From Pohlia nutans (Eukaryota; Streptophyta; Bryopsida; Bryales; Mniaceae): a stretch of DNA of 64,000 nt. Below, piece after piece: positions 34,114-46,537 of the stretch. A program made the position numbers and the translations under genes. The stretch spans positions 15,563,501-15,627,500 of the forward strand of contig CM040096.1 of the NCBI GenBank assembly GCA_022496805.1, read 5' to 3'. The stretch's first letter is position 1; each line of letters starts with the position of its first letter. A model generated the notes under the pieces. The model did not search any database, was not told the origin of the DNA, and worked only from the letters and a program-made list of their open reading frames with translations.

Positions 34114-37100
34114 TCAATAATCTCTGTTACGATTGTTCAGGCCCCCACGCCATCCTCCCCGGCCACCTCTCCCAGCGCCTCCACCTCTGCCACCAAAACC
34201 ACCCCTCGAAGTGCCACCAAGCCCAGCAAGTGCCCTATTCACTAGCTGACTAGAACCGAGCCCATCTCCACGACCCCTCTTTGAAGCAGAAGCGCCACCG
34301 CCATTTGTATTATTTACCTGTCGCTTCTTTCTGCAAAGAAAAAAAAAGGCATTTAAATAATGGGTTTAAGTATCACAAGACTCGTCACAAGAAAAAAAAC
34401 ATGATGTATGAGAAGTGAAATCCATTACCTAGCAATCATGAAAACTCCATTACCAGGACCTAAAGCGTGGAATAAACTATAATGCTCCACTAAATGGGCT
34501 CCTCAGAGAATCCAACTTACCCTCCGCCTGCAGCTGCAACAGGAGCAGCACCTTCTTTTGGAGCAGGATTTGGAACCGGCTTTACGGTCTCCTTCCAAGA
34601 TAAATTTATAGCTTTATCTTTTCCAAAAAAAGTAGGTGATTTCTGGTGCAAGGGCTGCAAAAACCATACTTTCCGTCAATATGGCAACCGTTATTGACAA
34701 TTACACAACTACAAACTACAACAAGAAGCAGCGAGGTATGTAGAGGACAAGTGACCAAACTATCGAACCCCACCTATACCGATGTCCCAAGAGACTTGGC
34801 ATTGTAAACTTGAGAGAAAGAATATCACTAACATCACAGACCTAAAAACATGATGATGACTTACCTGCGCCAGAGTAACAATGTTGTTGTTTGAGCGGAG
34901 TCTTGTGCTTGAATTGAGCTTCTTTGCTTTCTGCGAACAAATCATCAAATCATAAAAGGATGAGTACACAAAAAGAGGATTATAAGATGAGTTCATGAAT
35001 CAGACACCCTTTAGAAATTGATGAGCACAAATACTAATTCATAATCGAATCAGTTGCGTAAGCAAGGGGTAAGTTAAGTGCTGAATTTGAACAACCATCG
35101 TTTAGCACAGCAAGCAAAGGAGAATATTCTAGTCAGCATCGAGATCTGCAACACTGAACGATTGAATAGTTAGACTTAATGGTATCCTACTCCGTAGAAA
35201 CCATGGAGGATTACGATTCATTACCACTACAGCTTTCTCGGGGTCGGTTTTTGCTGCTGATAACGCCTTGTTGAGTTCTGACATTCCCTGTGTCAACTTC
35301 TTGTTGGCTGCCTTTGCCAGCTCCTCTACTACCGTCAACCTGAGCAGAGTCACAAGAAGACTTTCAGCATATAAAATGTGCGGCAGACAGTAGCCTCGTA
35401 AGCCCGTGCTTACTGGCTAGAGGTATCTAAGGAATCTGACAGCAAGCAAAGCTTCTTGTCAGAACGAGTGAGCATACCAACTGGTTGCTGCACATAGGAA
35501 CAAAGTTCTACATTGCACTGGGGACTAAATCTGACAGTATTCACTCGTTCACTAACCACCTTTGCAATTATTTTTTTCTGACTAGATCAAGTATTTATGT
35601 AACCTCGGTCTATTCGGCTACACCAATTCCGTTTTTCAGATCATGGTAACCTGCAATTCATCGTAGTTCGGCCATGGGCCTTAGGAAATAGCCAATAATT
35701 GAATGTTTCACCTCCACTTCATGAAACAACAGAGCATGTTCTTGAAGCATCACCAGCACTCACTTCTATTACCAGAAAAGAGTAGATTTTCCTGGACTGG
35801 TCCATTAAATAAGATAAACTGAATAACGATGCTCAGCCCGAGGTAACCAACTTCCAAAAACGTAGATAACACTAATAGCATGGTAATCATCTCACCTCTC
35901 ATTGAAATCTGTAAAGAGCTCTGTGAAATCCTCTCCTAAACGGTCAGATGGTTGGCCAGTCACAATCTTGTACCCACACAAGCTATTTGTCGTATTGGGT
36001 GTCTGCAATGTTTTCGACCACGCACAGCAGATATGTTAATGTATGACTGGGGTATTTCACAATATCTCCACGACAAATGTATCCTGTCAACTACTCTCTG
36101 AAAAAGTAGATATTAAGTACCATAAAAGCACATCAAATTTTGAAAACTTACTACTCGTGGCACTGTTAATCACAGACAAATTCCTAGCACGTAATCACAA
36201 ACAAATCCCTAGCCCGCAATCACAGAAGGGGTATGAATGTGAACCTTGTGAGCCAATTCATGAAATGCATAAAGTAGACACTCCACATATGTAGATTGCA
36301 GTTCTTCCGATGTTTTCTTTCGTGGCATATACTTCTGCACATAACAGATTTTTGTCAGTAGCTGGCATTCAGAGACCACAGCTAATAACTGTAAGTTCAC
36401 TTGAAGAAATTCACTAAATTTCAAACATGATGATTTATGAAAGCTTGTTTGTTCCACATAAACACAGAATCTAAAGGATCCTAGTTTGCAGAGCACTGCA
36501 CAGTACAGGCATTATCACCTTGAGAAGCAGAATAATGGATGGAAGAAGCTGCCGAGCATCTTGAGCAGAAGTGTAAGGTGAGCTCTCGGCTAGATTCTTT
36601 AGCAAGTCCAACTTCTTTGCCTCTGGAAGCTGTTGCAGAACCACATCAGTAAAGGGGTAAGCTGCTGTCTTCAAGTCACTCACACGTAAAGAAATTCACC
36701 ATTCGCACAAAATTCTAGCTTCACCGAAGGGGTAACAACTACACTGAAATATTGAGTCAGTGTGGCCGACGGTAATTCAGATGGATTTTACTGTACCTCT
36801 ACTGTTGGGGAACATATTACCACTTAGTAAATATCTAAATCAGATTAGAATGCATGCACTGCATCGCACATCAAAGTAAAACTCCTCATTTCACTTTGCA
36901 CATAACTTTAAAACCCATCCCTAATCAGGAATTCAATGTAGTGTTCTATGGATGATCATCAAATGTACCTTTTCAAATACCGGAAGCAAATGCTTGTTGA
37001 TGTAGTTCAGAAACTTGCTATTAGAGGCCCCACGCTGTATATGCACACATACAAATTATCGACATTGTAAGAAATGTGAATAGTGAGATTCACCAAGTAT

Positions 37101-40100
37101 TTGTAAAGCACAATCAAAATTTGGAAAAACGGTAGTGAAAATACAACAAAACGCAACCCAATATAACGTAAACTGTCTGTCCAGAAAAAGGGATCACAAG
37201 AGTTCAAATTACAGCATCCAAGAAAGCAGGTCTCACTTGCAAATTCCAGAAATATGCAGAGTCCCACAGCTCAATCATTCTTTCTACATCATTCTGAATG
37301 ATAAATGATTCAAGGGCAATCTGCGCAGCAGCAAAAACTTACAGCATAGAAAGGAAGAGCCATGTTTAGGCAAGACATCAAGCGATCGATGTGGTCGGTA
37401 TCAGTTATCTACACACACACAATTCTGGTTAACATCCACCATGACATCAAAAAGGGCCATTTTTGAGGGCATTGATATAATGGCCTACAATCTCATGCTA
37501 CTGGTTTCTAGTAAACTTAAATATTTTTCAAAGACAAAATCTCAGATCTAGTATGGTTAGGTACAGTTCAACATTGTAATTGCATACATTCCCTGGGCGA
37601 AATTGCCTTGGAACCCAGAGTAATAACAGCATACAAGACTTGTTAAACCTACCTCTAGTTAATTACAGTACAATTCATGAACCTTGAGAAATCAAACATG
37701 TCACCAAAACTGTCAATACCCCATAAAGCGGCGTGTTTAAATGACTGAGGTTAGCGACTGACAGATAATTAAGAATACACAGGTAAGGAGAAATACACAC
37801 ATTGAAGACAGCATCCAAATCAGCTTGACCCTCAACGATCTCCAAGAGCTCTTGAACCTGTTCCGCTTGGGCATTGGGGCCAAAAAGGGCTAGGCTCTTG
37901 AGAAAGTCCATGAACATCTTGAATTCTGCTCCTGTCACATCTTGAAGACACTGCATCACCACTGGCCTCAGTTGCAAACTCTGCACCAACCGTGCATTTC
38001 ACAGAGCATGATACACTAAATGGTCAATTGTAAAAAGCTGCTCACTGGATCGTAGATCAGATAATAATAGAGTACATTCTTAAGCATCAAGGCTCTTAGA
38101 GATGCATCAATTTAGTCCCTAACCAAATTATATGGCAAAATTTACAGTCAATACGACAGTCCTCAATGACAAGAATATCATGGAAATAAGTGGCACAGGG
38201 AGTTTGAAAACAGCTAAAAGACCTTTTTTATGAGATCCGTGATGTGCCTTTCCATTTCATCCTGGGGATGTAAAACCTCCTTCTTGATTGGGAACACCTG
38301 AAAGGAGAGCATAACAAATAAGTCTAATAGGTCGGATGGAAAACGCCAGCATAGGAGGAAATTCAAATAAAAATTCGAGGCCAGTCTTACAGTACCCTGA
38401 AACTGAAATACACAAAGGCTCCAACCATCATCATCATCATGCATGGTAGTGATGAGCTGCCACTCACCACTGCCGTGATCAGATTTATAACAACGGTGAA
38501 CAGATATGTGCTTATACATCTGTACTAAACAGAAATCCCCACATCTTGGGAACTTCGCAGGTCTAACCAGAAAAAACAAAAGCAACAAAAGTTGAATACA
38601 GTATGAAGTTTAAATCTAATGCATTGACCAAATATATTAAAGGTCGTGAAGCAAAATAAGAAGATATGGGACAAACAGGACTCCTCACCAATGAGCCAAA
38701 ACAACCCAGTTAACAAGTCAAAGGGTTAAACAGATTCATACTCTCTCTTTTACGAATGTCAGAACTTTATCTCGAAGGTTTTCATCAGAATTTTCGATGT
38801 GCTTGAATAGAGCAGTCAATGAGCCTGCAAGTCATACCAATCAATCAATTCAAAGTTTTAGAAAACCTGCAATTATGTAATCAAATTAAACTATTACAAC
38901 ATCTTTCACGAAATTCACAAACGAGATAAGATCTGAATCAAGAGAATATGAAAGATTACACGAAGGAGAAAATATTTCTGCGGGAAATTTCCCTAAAATT
39001 ATCCTCGACTCGAGGATAATGTCCTGGACGAACGGATTCAAACTTTCCTTCTGCACAAAAACAGTGTCCTGCCGTTTCAACTTTTAAAGTAATGGTTTTG
39101 AGAAGCTACGGAGTTTGAAATTCTAACTACCTTTCGCGTCCTGACGTAGCAATGACATCAATGCCTTCGAAGCAGCATCTCGCTCCAATGCTTCTTCTGG
39201 TGCAACGTCATATCAAGAAAATGAGTATTCAAGTAGTACATAATTCCACTATTATACTTCCTAAGCCTAACTTTAGGCCAAACTATGCATAAATATGTAC
39301 AAACACGGCACCAAAAAGTTATCCCCATACCTGCAAGAAGTAGTTGTCCCAGTACGTCTGCAATCTTGGGCAAGTGCTCTGGTGTATCTTTGCATAGTTG
39401 TGGCAATCCTCTAATCGCCTGCACCCGAATCTGCCAATGCAATAATAAACACTAGCTTAATGTTGTGTATAAAAAAGAAAATAAGAAACCAAAGAAGAAA
39501 GAAAGCGTCTGTACAATAATTGCTCGACGCAGATGACCACGTCTTGATATATTGTAAATTGCATGAAGACAACCCTGTCCGTTCACGTCCAAATAGACTA
39601 AAAATCAAATTGCTCAAGTACTAACCCTAACCTGAAATTTAATTTAGTTAAGAAACCATGACTTGAGAATCTGACTGTAACTCCCGCTGTGATTTTAAAC
39701 TTAAAGCGAAACAAACAATGTGATGAGGTTTCTTGAATGACTTGACCGTACCTGACAAACTTAAGCGAAACAAACAATGTGATAAGGTTGGAACGACAGC
39801 CCTGACTTCTTGATATGCGCATTGCTAACAATAGTAATGCACCATGAACAATTGCGTGTCCAACGATTGCCACTCATAACGTGAATGGTGCTCAATGCGC
39901 AAACACTCCGTCCAGCTAGGGTTTAGGAGAACCGCCCTAAAAAATCAACAGGAAGCGAAAACTGACCCCAAGCTCCTCTTCCTCGCACAAATCCAGCTGA
40001 GCATTGATAGCATCAGAGGACAGACTCGGAAAATACTTGAAAAACCGAGGGATGAGCTGCGCGGTCAGCTGCTTCGATTTCGCGCTTCCCTTCGCTGCAG

Positions 40101-40361
40101 CGATAATACCTAAGTAGTCCGCCTCATTCTGGTCACGACAGAGCCATACGTCCATTTACTAAAGCCACAACCAAAAAAAAAAAAAAAAAACTAACAAACA
40201 ATCCAAGAAAACTACGAATAGTTTCAAATATTACGGGAAAAATGACAATAAAAAATTTGCAAACGCACCTTCGACTTCTCCTTCGACTCGTTCAACCGCT
40301 CCCCGAACTGATACAGCTGCTCAATCGCAGCCGAAACGTCGTCCGACACGGGAGCAGCCAT
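34114..40361 (-). CDS. API5: Apoptosis inhibitor 5 (API5) family protein, 16 exons
   Basis: I modelled the whole gene from splice sites. Minus-strand exons: 40361-40269, 40128-39967, 39430-39331, 39196-39131, 38824-38742, 38297-38223, 37980-37801, 37408-37343, 37034-36969, 36629-36519, 36334-36245, 36002-35896, 35339-35225, 34930-34865, 34654-34521, 34330-34114. All introns are GT-AG, phases join, and the total is 576 codons plus TGA, close to plant API5 length. The start MAAPVSDDVSAAIEQLYQFG is followed by helical-repeat (HEAT/ARM-like) segments such as RVQAIRGLPQLCKDTPEHLP and MPRKKTSEELQSTYVECLLY. The tail is a nuclear-type basic KKRQ and a Gly/Arg-rich RGG region ending NNRNRDY. API5 is a nuclear scaffold protein that restrains programmed cell death; in rice it is needed for normal tapetal cell death. 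No stops or frameshifts are seen, so it is probably functional. It is the only intact host gene in the window. Confidence 0.95.
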
Positions 40362-40560
40362 GGTGGACTCGCAAAACACCTCCAAAGCTCAAAAATCACC
40401 GAAAAATCAACACACCGAGTGAAAAAAAACCTCGCGAAAGAAACCAGCGTGGTAAACCAAAACCTCCAAAATTTCGAAAAAACAAAAAACAAAACTCCGC
40501 AATAATCAACTCTCGCCTCGATCGTTGCGATGAACTCAATCGGCGCAACAGCGAAGGTGC
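40362..40560 (-). promoter_or_regulatory. API5 5' untranslated and proximal promoter region
   Basis: The 200 bp upstream of the API5 ATG are pyrimidine/purine skewed (long T runs on the coding strand), typical of a plant 5' leader. The ATG context is CCACCATGG-like (CCACCATGGCT), which supports the chosen start. No TATA box stands out. Confidence 0.45.
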
Positions 40561-40587
40561 AAAACTGTCACGGCTGCTTCTCCCACG

Positions 40588-40680
40588 GAGTTTCCCATCT
40601 ACGAAAAGTCAAGATATCGAGGCGTCATTCGTAGATTTACCTATTTCCACTGTTTAATGGGATTTTCGTAGATGGCAGAG
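40588..40680. repeat. Inverted repeat upstream of API5
   Basis: CCCATCTACGAAAA at the left is mirrored by TTTTCGTAGATGG at the right, with a further CGTAGATTT copy between. The resulting hairpin of about 90 bp is probably a small MITE in the API5 upstream region. Confidence 0.55.
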
Positions 40681-41068
40681 TGCGTTGCTGTGACGCTGCT
40701 CTGTTTGTTAGTCATCATCTACATGCTGCGTAGATATTTGGAATCGTGTGTGTTGATTATCAAGCAGTATCATTGGATCGGCTCGGGTGGAAAATAACTA
40801 TTAAAATAATACCAATTTGTGGGGGAAAACTTTTTATCATGATTTTATTTTTATTTTTATTTCTCCAAGACTCAAGTTTACTATCTTTTATTAAATTCAT
40901 TCAAAGATTAATTAAAATTTAAATATTTAACAACGTGCCATTTATTATTGTTGAAATGATCATAACAAGGAACTTGTGTAGAGTTGAAGCATGTCATTGA
41001 GCAACCTTCAAATATTTTTGAAATATTTTTAAGAAATTAAATTAAGATGTATTTTACCACTCCTACGA

Positions 41069-41215
41069 TCGCCATATCCATTTAATTGGGAATTTCCGTC
41101 ATATTGGGACTCTTTGAATCTACATTTGGTATAGAATTTCTCATTGAATCTATGTCAGTTGTAGATTTCAAAGAGTCCCAATATGGCAGAAATTCCCCAT
41201 TAAACGAATATGGCG
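41069..41215. mobile_element. Fold-back MITE, about 147 bp
   Basis: The two halves are inverted over about 55 bp: CGCCATATCCATTTAATTGG then TTCCGTCATATTGGGACTC on the left, mirrored on the right by GAGTCCCAATATGGCAGAA and GAATATGGCG. The loop is about 35 bp. It would form a long imperfect hairpin if transcribed. Confidence 0.75.
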
Positions 41216-41932
41216 ATTACGCTTTTAAACTCCAAGAAGATTCATAACGAAAAGAATAAATTAAGTATATATATCATTTCATTTTGAATCAAATTAATTA
41301 GAATAAACTTTACTTATTTAAAGTCGAACACCTGGCAACATTGTTGTAGTGATAGAAAATTTATTGTTTTAGAAAACAATGATATTTTGTCAAAAATGCT
41401 TTGATTCTTTATCATATTTGTTGTAATTTTAGTCAGAGATATGAAATTTCAAACACTAAAAATAGAAATCGTAAATTTGGTGGAATTTTTATCTTAATAT
41501 TTTTAATTCATTAAATAAAATTTTAAGATTTTTTTTGAAAATTAAGCTTTCATGCGCTAGCATCCATTTTATCGACACTGAAAAGACTTGAGGCTTCTCC
41601 TCACTATCTAAATTGACATTTTTCATCCATTCAAATTTCTCTTGGTTCTTATGCTAGTTGACTACCATTTGTATAGTATAGATCTTCAAAATAAGATATT
41701 ATGTTTTTTTATTTAAATAATAAAATTGATTTATGTCAAATTTCATTCTTAGTTCAAAAAGTTAGATCTTAAAAATAATTTTCCAAAATAAGTAGAATCA
41801 AATAAGAGATATTTAAACCAAAACTAGAGGTATATAAGAGCATGCACATCCTACGCCTATATGAACCCTTGACTCTGAAAACGGAATAAAATATGTTTGC
41901 ATTTAATGCTGAAAATTCACGATCAGTGCCAA
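41216..41932. other. AT-rich non-coding stretch
   Basis: No gene or repeat is visible. Confidence 0.45.
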
Positions 41933-42943
41933 TCTATTATACAATGCAAGACGCTTTGTCTCACTCGACCGTTCCGCGCTGGAATCCGGCGACGAGACAA
42001 AGCGACATGTCGTCATCCTCCTTCTTTCTTGCTGAGCCACTTGCTCAGCTCAGCCACTTGCTCACGTTGCTCAGCTCAACCACTTGCACTGGTTTGGAGA
42101 TCGACGAATTAGCGAAATTCGAGCACCACCAGGAGCTCCAAAAATGCAGTTGCCGCAGCTATGATGGAAAGCGTGCAAAAATTCTTGGACCGGGAGAGCT
42201 TGCGAACGTAGCAAAATCCAGGTAATCGTTGTTCGTCGTCGTTGCAATTGAAGCTCTGTTTTCGGAATTTCATACATTGCGAAACCCTAACAATTCGAAG
42301 TGGCTGAATTTTTTGGTTCATTTAGGGTTTCGATTTAGCTTGTTCTGGTCTTGGTTTAAGGTGAGATCATGTTGCTCGTGGATTCATCCGCCGTGAGCGA
42401 AAAATGAGGCTTCTACTCACAGACGAGTATTTTTCTGCGTTAGCTCTCTATTGCTGTAATTTCTCACATTGCAAAAACCCTAATGTATCTTCTCCATTTT
42501 TATACTGATTTTGTAATCTGTGTCAGTTTCTTTAGGATTTCATTTTAGGTTGTTTCGGCCTTGGTCTCAAGCGAGGTGAGATTGAGTGGATGAGCATTTT
42601 GCTACTACTACTCATTTTGGCTATAATTTTTCACCTTTCAAACCTTAGTGATTTGGTTTTAGGTTATTTTGGCCTAAATGAGGTGCAAAATTGCGCCATT
42701 CGTACTGAACGTAAGTGGATATGACATTCTTGGAGTATTATTCATTATAGGTGGTGATCTATTCTCCTTCCCGTTGTACTACGCAATCAATGGAAGATTA
42801 GCTTTGAATCTATTATATCTATTATACAAGTAAGCCCATCTCTCAGATAGTCAATTTCTCCAGATTTAGGTTTCTCACTTTCTGACCTGTAGATCAAGTG
42901 TTTCTGGCAATGTAATAAAGTAGTGAAATTGTGAATTTGGCAG

Positions 42944-43011
42944 GACAGAGACGTTATGATAAGAAGCAGTCGGGTTACGGAGGTCAGATTAAGCCCGTTT
43001 TTCATAAGAAG
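42944..43011 (+). pseudogene. 60S ribosomal protein eL42 (L44) exon fragment
   Basis: A 68-bp exon flanked by an acceptor (TTGGCAG|) and a donor (|GTACGT) encodes [20 protein letters not shown] followed by KK. This is the strongly conserved middle of ribosomal protein eL42, part of the 60S subunit. One residue usually Thr is Ile here (codon ATT). The other exons are not found on either side, although the upstream 0.7 kb looks like a plant 5' leader with introns. It is best read as a piece of a host gene carried by the surrounding Helitron-like element. Confidence 0.82.
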
Positions 43012-43951
43012 GTACGTGTAGTTATCAACTTCTGAACTTTCATGTTTTGCTCCAACTCTAGAGTAAATATTGATCGCCAGAATGTTCACATTCAACGGCC
43101 CCAATTAGGTTTCCTTGATTTTGAGGCTGTGGTCCGGATTCTCTTTCTGTATTGTAGGATTTCTATGTTTCTGGTGAGAAGGTTTTTTTGCCTGACTTGT
43201 TGTACTGGTTCCTTTCATTTGTGACTTGAAAAAAGAAAAGAAAACCTTCTTATGAGACAGAGGGAGTAACTTCTATGCAATGATCTCAAAACTGGCTAAA
43301 ATTAGGTGGATTTCTACCAGAAAAATAGGACTGCTAAACATACAAAGAAAAAAAATGATTTTTTTCTGAAATGTAGTGAGAATGCTCATCATGATATAAA
43401 TATGTAGCAACTACATGAGGTGATATTTGCGGATATCATCATTGTATCACCTTAATATATCGAGGGTATTGTCGGATATCATAAGTATTGTATGCACTGG
43501 ATAGCAAAAGTAGATACCATTTATTTGGGAGGTCGCATAATTTTCTAAATGTTATAAAGTGGTTCTGAGATCATTGCTTATATGGTAGCGATATCTCTGT
43601 AGAAAGCTATCTGAGTGTTTTTAGTAAAAGAAATTGTAGGTGGCCTAAAAATTGTAGATGGCCTAAAATTTCTACAATTGTAGAAATTGTAGTGTTTTTG
43701 GTAAAAGAAAATGATTTTTATCTAAAATGTAGCCAAAAAATAATTTTAAAAAAAAAGAAAAAATGTAAAAAAAGTGGAAATTATAAGTACAAAAGAGAAA
43801 AAATATAATAAGTTACTTTGATTTATATTTTTCTATTTCTAATCTATTTTGGCCATGGCCATATTTAATCATTTAAAAAATTAAAATTAAAAAAATTGAG
43901 CAATGGACCTTTTATTCAAAAAAATATTAAATATGGGTCTTGACCCTATTA

Positions 43952-44057
43952 TCTATTATAGTATACAACTCGGTTTCTCTCACTCGACCGTTCCGCGCTG
44001 GAATCCATCGAGGAGACAATCCAAGCTCAATGTGCTCAACGGCACGGGTCCCACTAG
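43952..44057 (+). mobile_element. Minimal 106-bp Helitron-like unit
   Basis: It has a full set of Helitron ends within 106 bp: TCTATTATAGTATACAA at the left after an A, the shared CTCACTCGACCGTTCCGCGC block, a GTGC-TCAACG-GCAC hairpin, and CTAG followed by T. Insertion between A and T is the Helitron rule. It is nested in or abutting the sequence that starts at 41933. Confidence 0.65.
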
Positions 44058-44776
44058 TAATAAACAAAGTAAGAGTTCTATGTAAATAAATATAAGTTGA
44101 TTCGATATTATGGAAAAAATAAGGAATTCACATGAGTAAATAAAATAAATAATGTGTATTTTTTCTATAGCACTATAGGGTCCATTCAAGCTAATACGAG
44201 CCAAAGGTGCCTTGTTTGAGTGCTTTGGAGAGTCCTTGTGAGAGTCCTTTGGAGTGTCATTAGAGACAAAAAAAGTCATGATTTTCATTCAAAGAACAAT
44301 TTTAAAATGTATTGATTTCATTTTTCATTCACATAATCATCATTCTCATTTCATTATCCCAAAATTTCTACCAAAAAAATGTTATTCATCTGTAACAAAC
44401 TTCTATGAGAATAATAGTGTAAATAAAATCACAATAGCTCAATCACCCAACCATAGATGAAAGACTCTAACCAAGAGTGCCTTTCATCTCCCCCGAGCTT
44501 GTTCTCATAGCAAAGATGACTATTAGTTTAGTCTAAAACTTTACTACTACTTTTGGAGTTCTATCTTTGGTTCATCTAGAGTCCATCCCTAAAGTAGTAG
44601 TACTAGTCAATCTAAGTCTTAGTACTCATCCTTATGAGATTGCTATCTATTTTTATCGCTTACAGTTTTCTATCTTAAGTGCACTCTTCTTGATCTTGAA
44701 GTTGTCTCACTCTCGTGTATTTATCATATAAATGGAGATGTCTAACTCCACTGTACAATTCTTTAACTTGGAGTTC

Positions 44777-44917
44777 CACTAGTAGGATTTTGGTCCTTTA
44801 CAACTTGTCCTTTGTTACTTAAATGGTCCTAAACGACTTTCTTTTTAAAGAATTGAGTCACAAAGGACCAGTCAAGTCACAAAGGACTAGTTATAGAGGA
44901 CCAAAATCCCACTAGTG
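44777..44917. mobile_element. CACTA-type MITE, 141 bp, TSD TTC
   Basis: The left end is CACTAGTAGGATTTTGGTCC. The right end mirrors it as GGACCAAAATCCCACTAGTG, and TTC flanks both sides. Further internal inverted phrases (GGTCCTTT / AAAGGACC) make it a near-complete hairpin. It is related to the truncated copy at 27581 and has ends like the MITE at 1157. Confidence 0.88.
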
Positions 44918-45054
44918 TTCTTCAAGGCATCCTTCCAATTAAAGCTCTCCAACCCCCAAGCATAACTCATCCACTTTGAGTTGTCTATCTTGACTCCATT
45001 TCTGCTTACACGCTAACCATCCTCACATATATTAGTGTGTAAGGATTTAAACAA

Positions 45055-45235
45055 TATCCCTCAAGATATCAACTCTACCCCTCACGGTATCAGCTATATC
45101 CGTCATGATATCAACTCTACCCTTCAGGGTATCAACTATATCCCTAAGGATCTCAATTCTACCCCTCAAGGTATCAATTATATCCCTCATGATAACACCT
45201 CTATTATACCCCACATGGTATCAAATGTACCGCCA
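45055..45235. repeat. Minisatellite, unit about 33 bp
   Basis: Roughly five copies of a unit alternating CCCTCA(A/T)G(A/G)TATCAACT and CTACC / ATATCC. The plus-strand frame over it (45035-45259) is just the repeat translated. Confidence 0.75.
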
Positions 45236-45563
45236 AAGGTACATGACATCATCATTTAGAAAAATCCTTAGTGAGTCATTAAAACCACTGATGACAGAAC
45301 CATTTTAGTGCTTTTAATACCCAAATTTTTACAATATTGTTTGCATCTTGTAGTATGTGTTTTATGTGCATGTTGCAAACACTGACATATCACTTTCCTT
45401 TCTAGTAACAATTTAAATCAAACATCTCACTGAAAATGCCTCCAAAAAAGCATTGAAAAAGCACTGCTGACAACTTAGCCGGTTCGTATTAGCTTGAATG
45501 GACCTTATAGTGTTGCAATTTTAAAGAGAGTTTCAATTTACACAAATGTTATGTTTTTTCAAA

Positions 45564-45734
45564 CACTATAGGAATGTCAAGTTAAATGTGACATTGGGTA
45601 CAAAACATGTGACATTGACAATAATGCCCGATGTTGATAAAAATAATTTTTGACATTTCTAAAAACGTCGGTTGTTTCCATTGATGTTACCTATTTTAAC
45701 CCAACATCTCATATAACGTGACATTTCTATAGTG
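45564..45734. mobile_element. CACTA-type MITE, 171 bp, TSD AAA
   Basis: The ends are CACTATAGGAATGTCA and TGACATTTCTATAGTG (one mismatch), flanked by AAA on both sides. The interior has further inverted phrases around TGTGACATT. It is non-coding. Confidence 0.82.
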
Positions 45735-46179
45735 AAATAAGAATAAATGAAGCTTATTTTCTATCAATTCCCTCATAAGTAACTTAATTCCAACACTCCT
45801 CTATATTTAGAACCGTCTTTGGTAGATAATAATGTATCACAACATTATTTACTAAAAACATAATTTAGTATTACTCTAAGTACTCTAATGTTGTAAAGCA
45901 GTTGCATCAATGACGTAATATAATAAATAGGGAAAATACTAAAAACATTTTAATATAATAAAATGGAATATTTTTAGAATATATTAGAATATTCTCAAAA
46001 TTGAGAATATTCTTGTTGATTTCATTTAATCCGCTTGCAAACCACGTCGAATGCATATTCCAGCCACACCACAGGCTTTGTTTTAATTAACCAACCAAGC
46101 TTGGAAGAATTTTTTGGAAACTCGCCATTTTAAGGGGCATTTAATGTAAATGAACAAAAAAAATTTCCATAAACCTCTA

Positions 46180-46537
46180 ATATCCTCGTTGCTTACAAAA
46201 TATTTTGGAATCTTTTTTGAATACGACACCATTATGTTATAGGAATTGAAGAAAATTATCGTCATCACTATATCTTCAATGAAACATATCAATTAAGGCA
46301 ATAACATATTTATTCTACAATGTCACTAAATGCAATGTATTACATTTTGGTCCAAATACTATTTTATATTATTTTTTAATTATTAATTTACATACAATCA
46401 TAGAATACCTATTCATTGTGGTTAACTTTTTGACAAAAAAATAATTTAAATGACCAATAGAAAATGTTTACCGCCACATTTCACTTGTTATATGCGATGT
46501 CATACTACACATTTTGGATGCCCTACCGTGAAAACAC
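46180..46537. mobile_element. Incomplete copy of the GGTGTTTTCAC MITE
   Basis: The right end CCCTACCGTGAAAACACC matches the right end of the element at 23298-23832, and the interior shares TATATCTTCAATGAAACATA and ATCAATTAAGGCA. The left end was not found. It adjoins the 3' edge of the copia remnant. Confidence 0.6.

Larger units (their letters stand above)
41933..44057 (+). mobile_element. Helitron-type sequence carrying a ribosomal protein exon
   Basis: The left end ...A|TCTATTATACAA is followed 20 bases on by CTCACTCGACCGTTCCGCGC, which recurs behind a second 5' end at 43952. The right end CAACGGCACGGGTCCCACTAG|T has the CTAG-T finish and the GTGC/GCAC hairpin typical of plant Helitrons. 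Whether the 41933 element ends at 44057 or that end belongs only to the inner 106-bp copy cannot be settled by eye. No Rep/helicase is present, so the element would be non-autonomous. Confidence 0.6.
44171..45512. mobile_element. 1.34-kb element with CACTATAGGG ends
   Basis: About 30 bp of inverted repeat with two mismatches: CACTATAGGGTCCATTCAAG on the left and its mirror (CTTGAATGGACC then TTATAGTG) on the right. The interior is non-coding and contains a nested MITE (44777-44917) and a minisatellite (about 45055-45235). CACTA-like termini suggest the CACTA superfamily, but the flanks (TAG and TTG) do not match. Confidence 0.7.

Noticed and set aside
35413..35490. Another possible API5 exon
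   Set aside because: It is open and flanked by splice-like sites, but the family sequence continues from the exon ending 35896 straight to the one starting 35339 with matching phase.
38886..39080. Extra API5 exon
   Set aside because: The open frame lies in an intron. Joining 39131 directly to 38824 gives the correct phase and the family sequence.
42944..43011. Functional eL42 gene
   Set aside because: Only one exon is found. The conserved N- and C-terminal parts are absent in the surrounding 2 kb.
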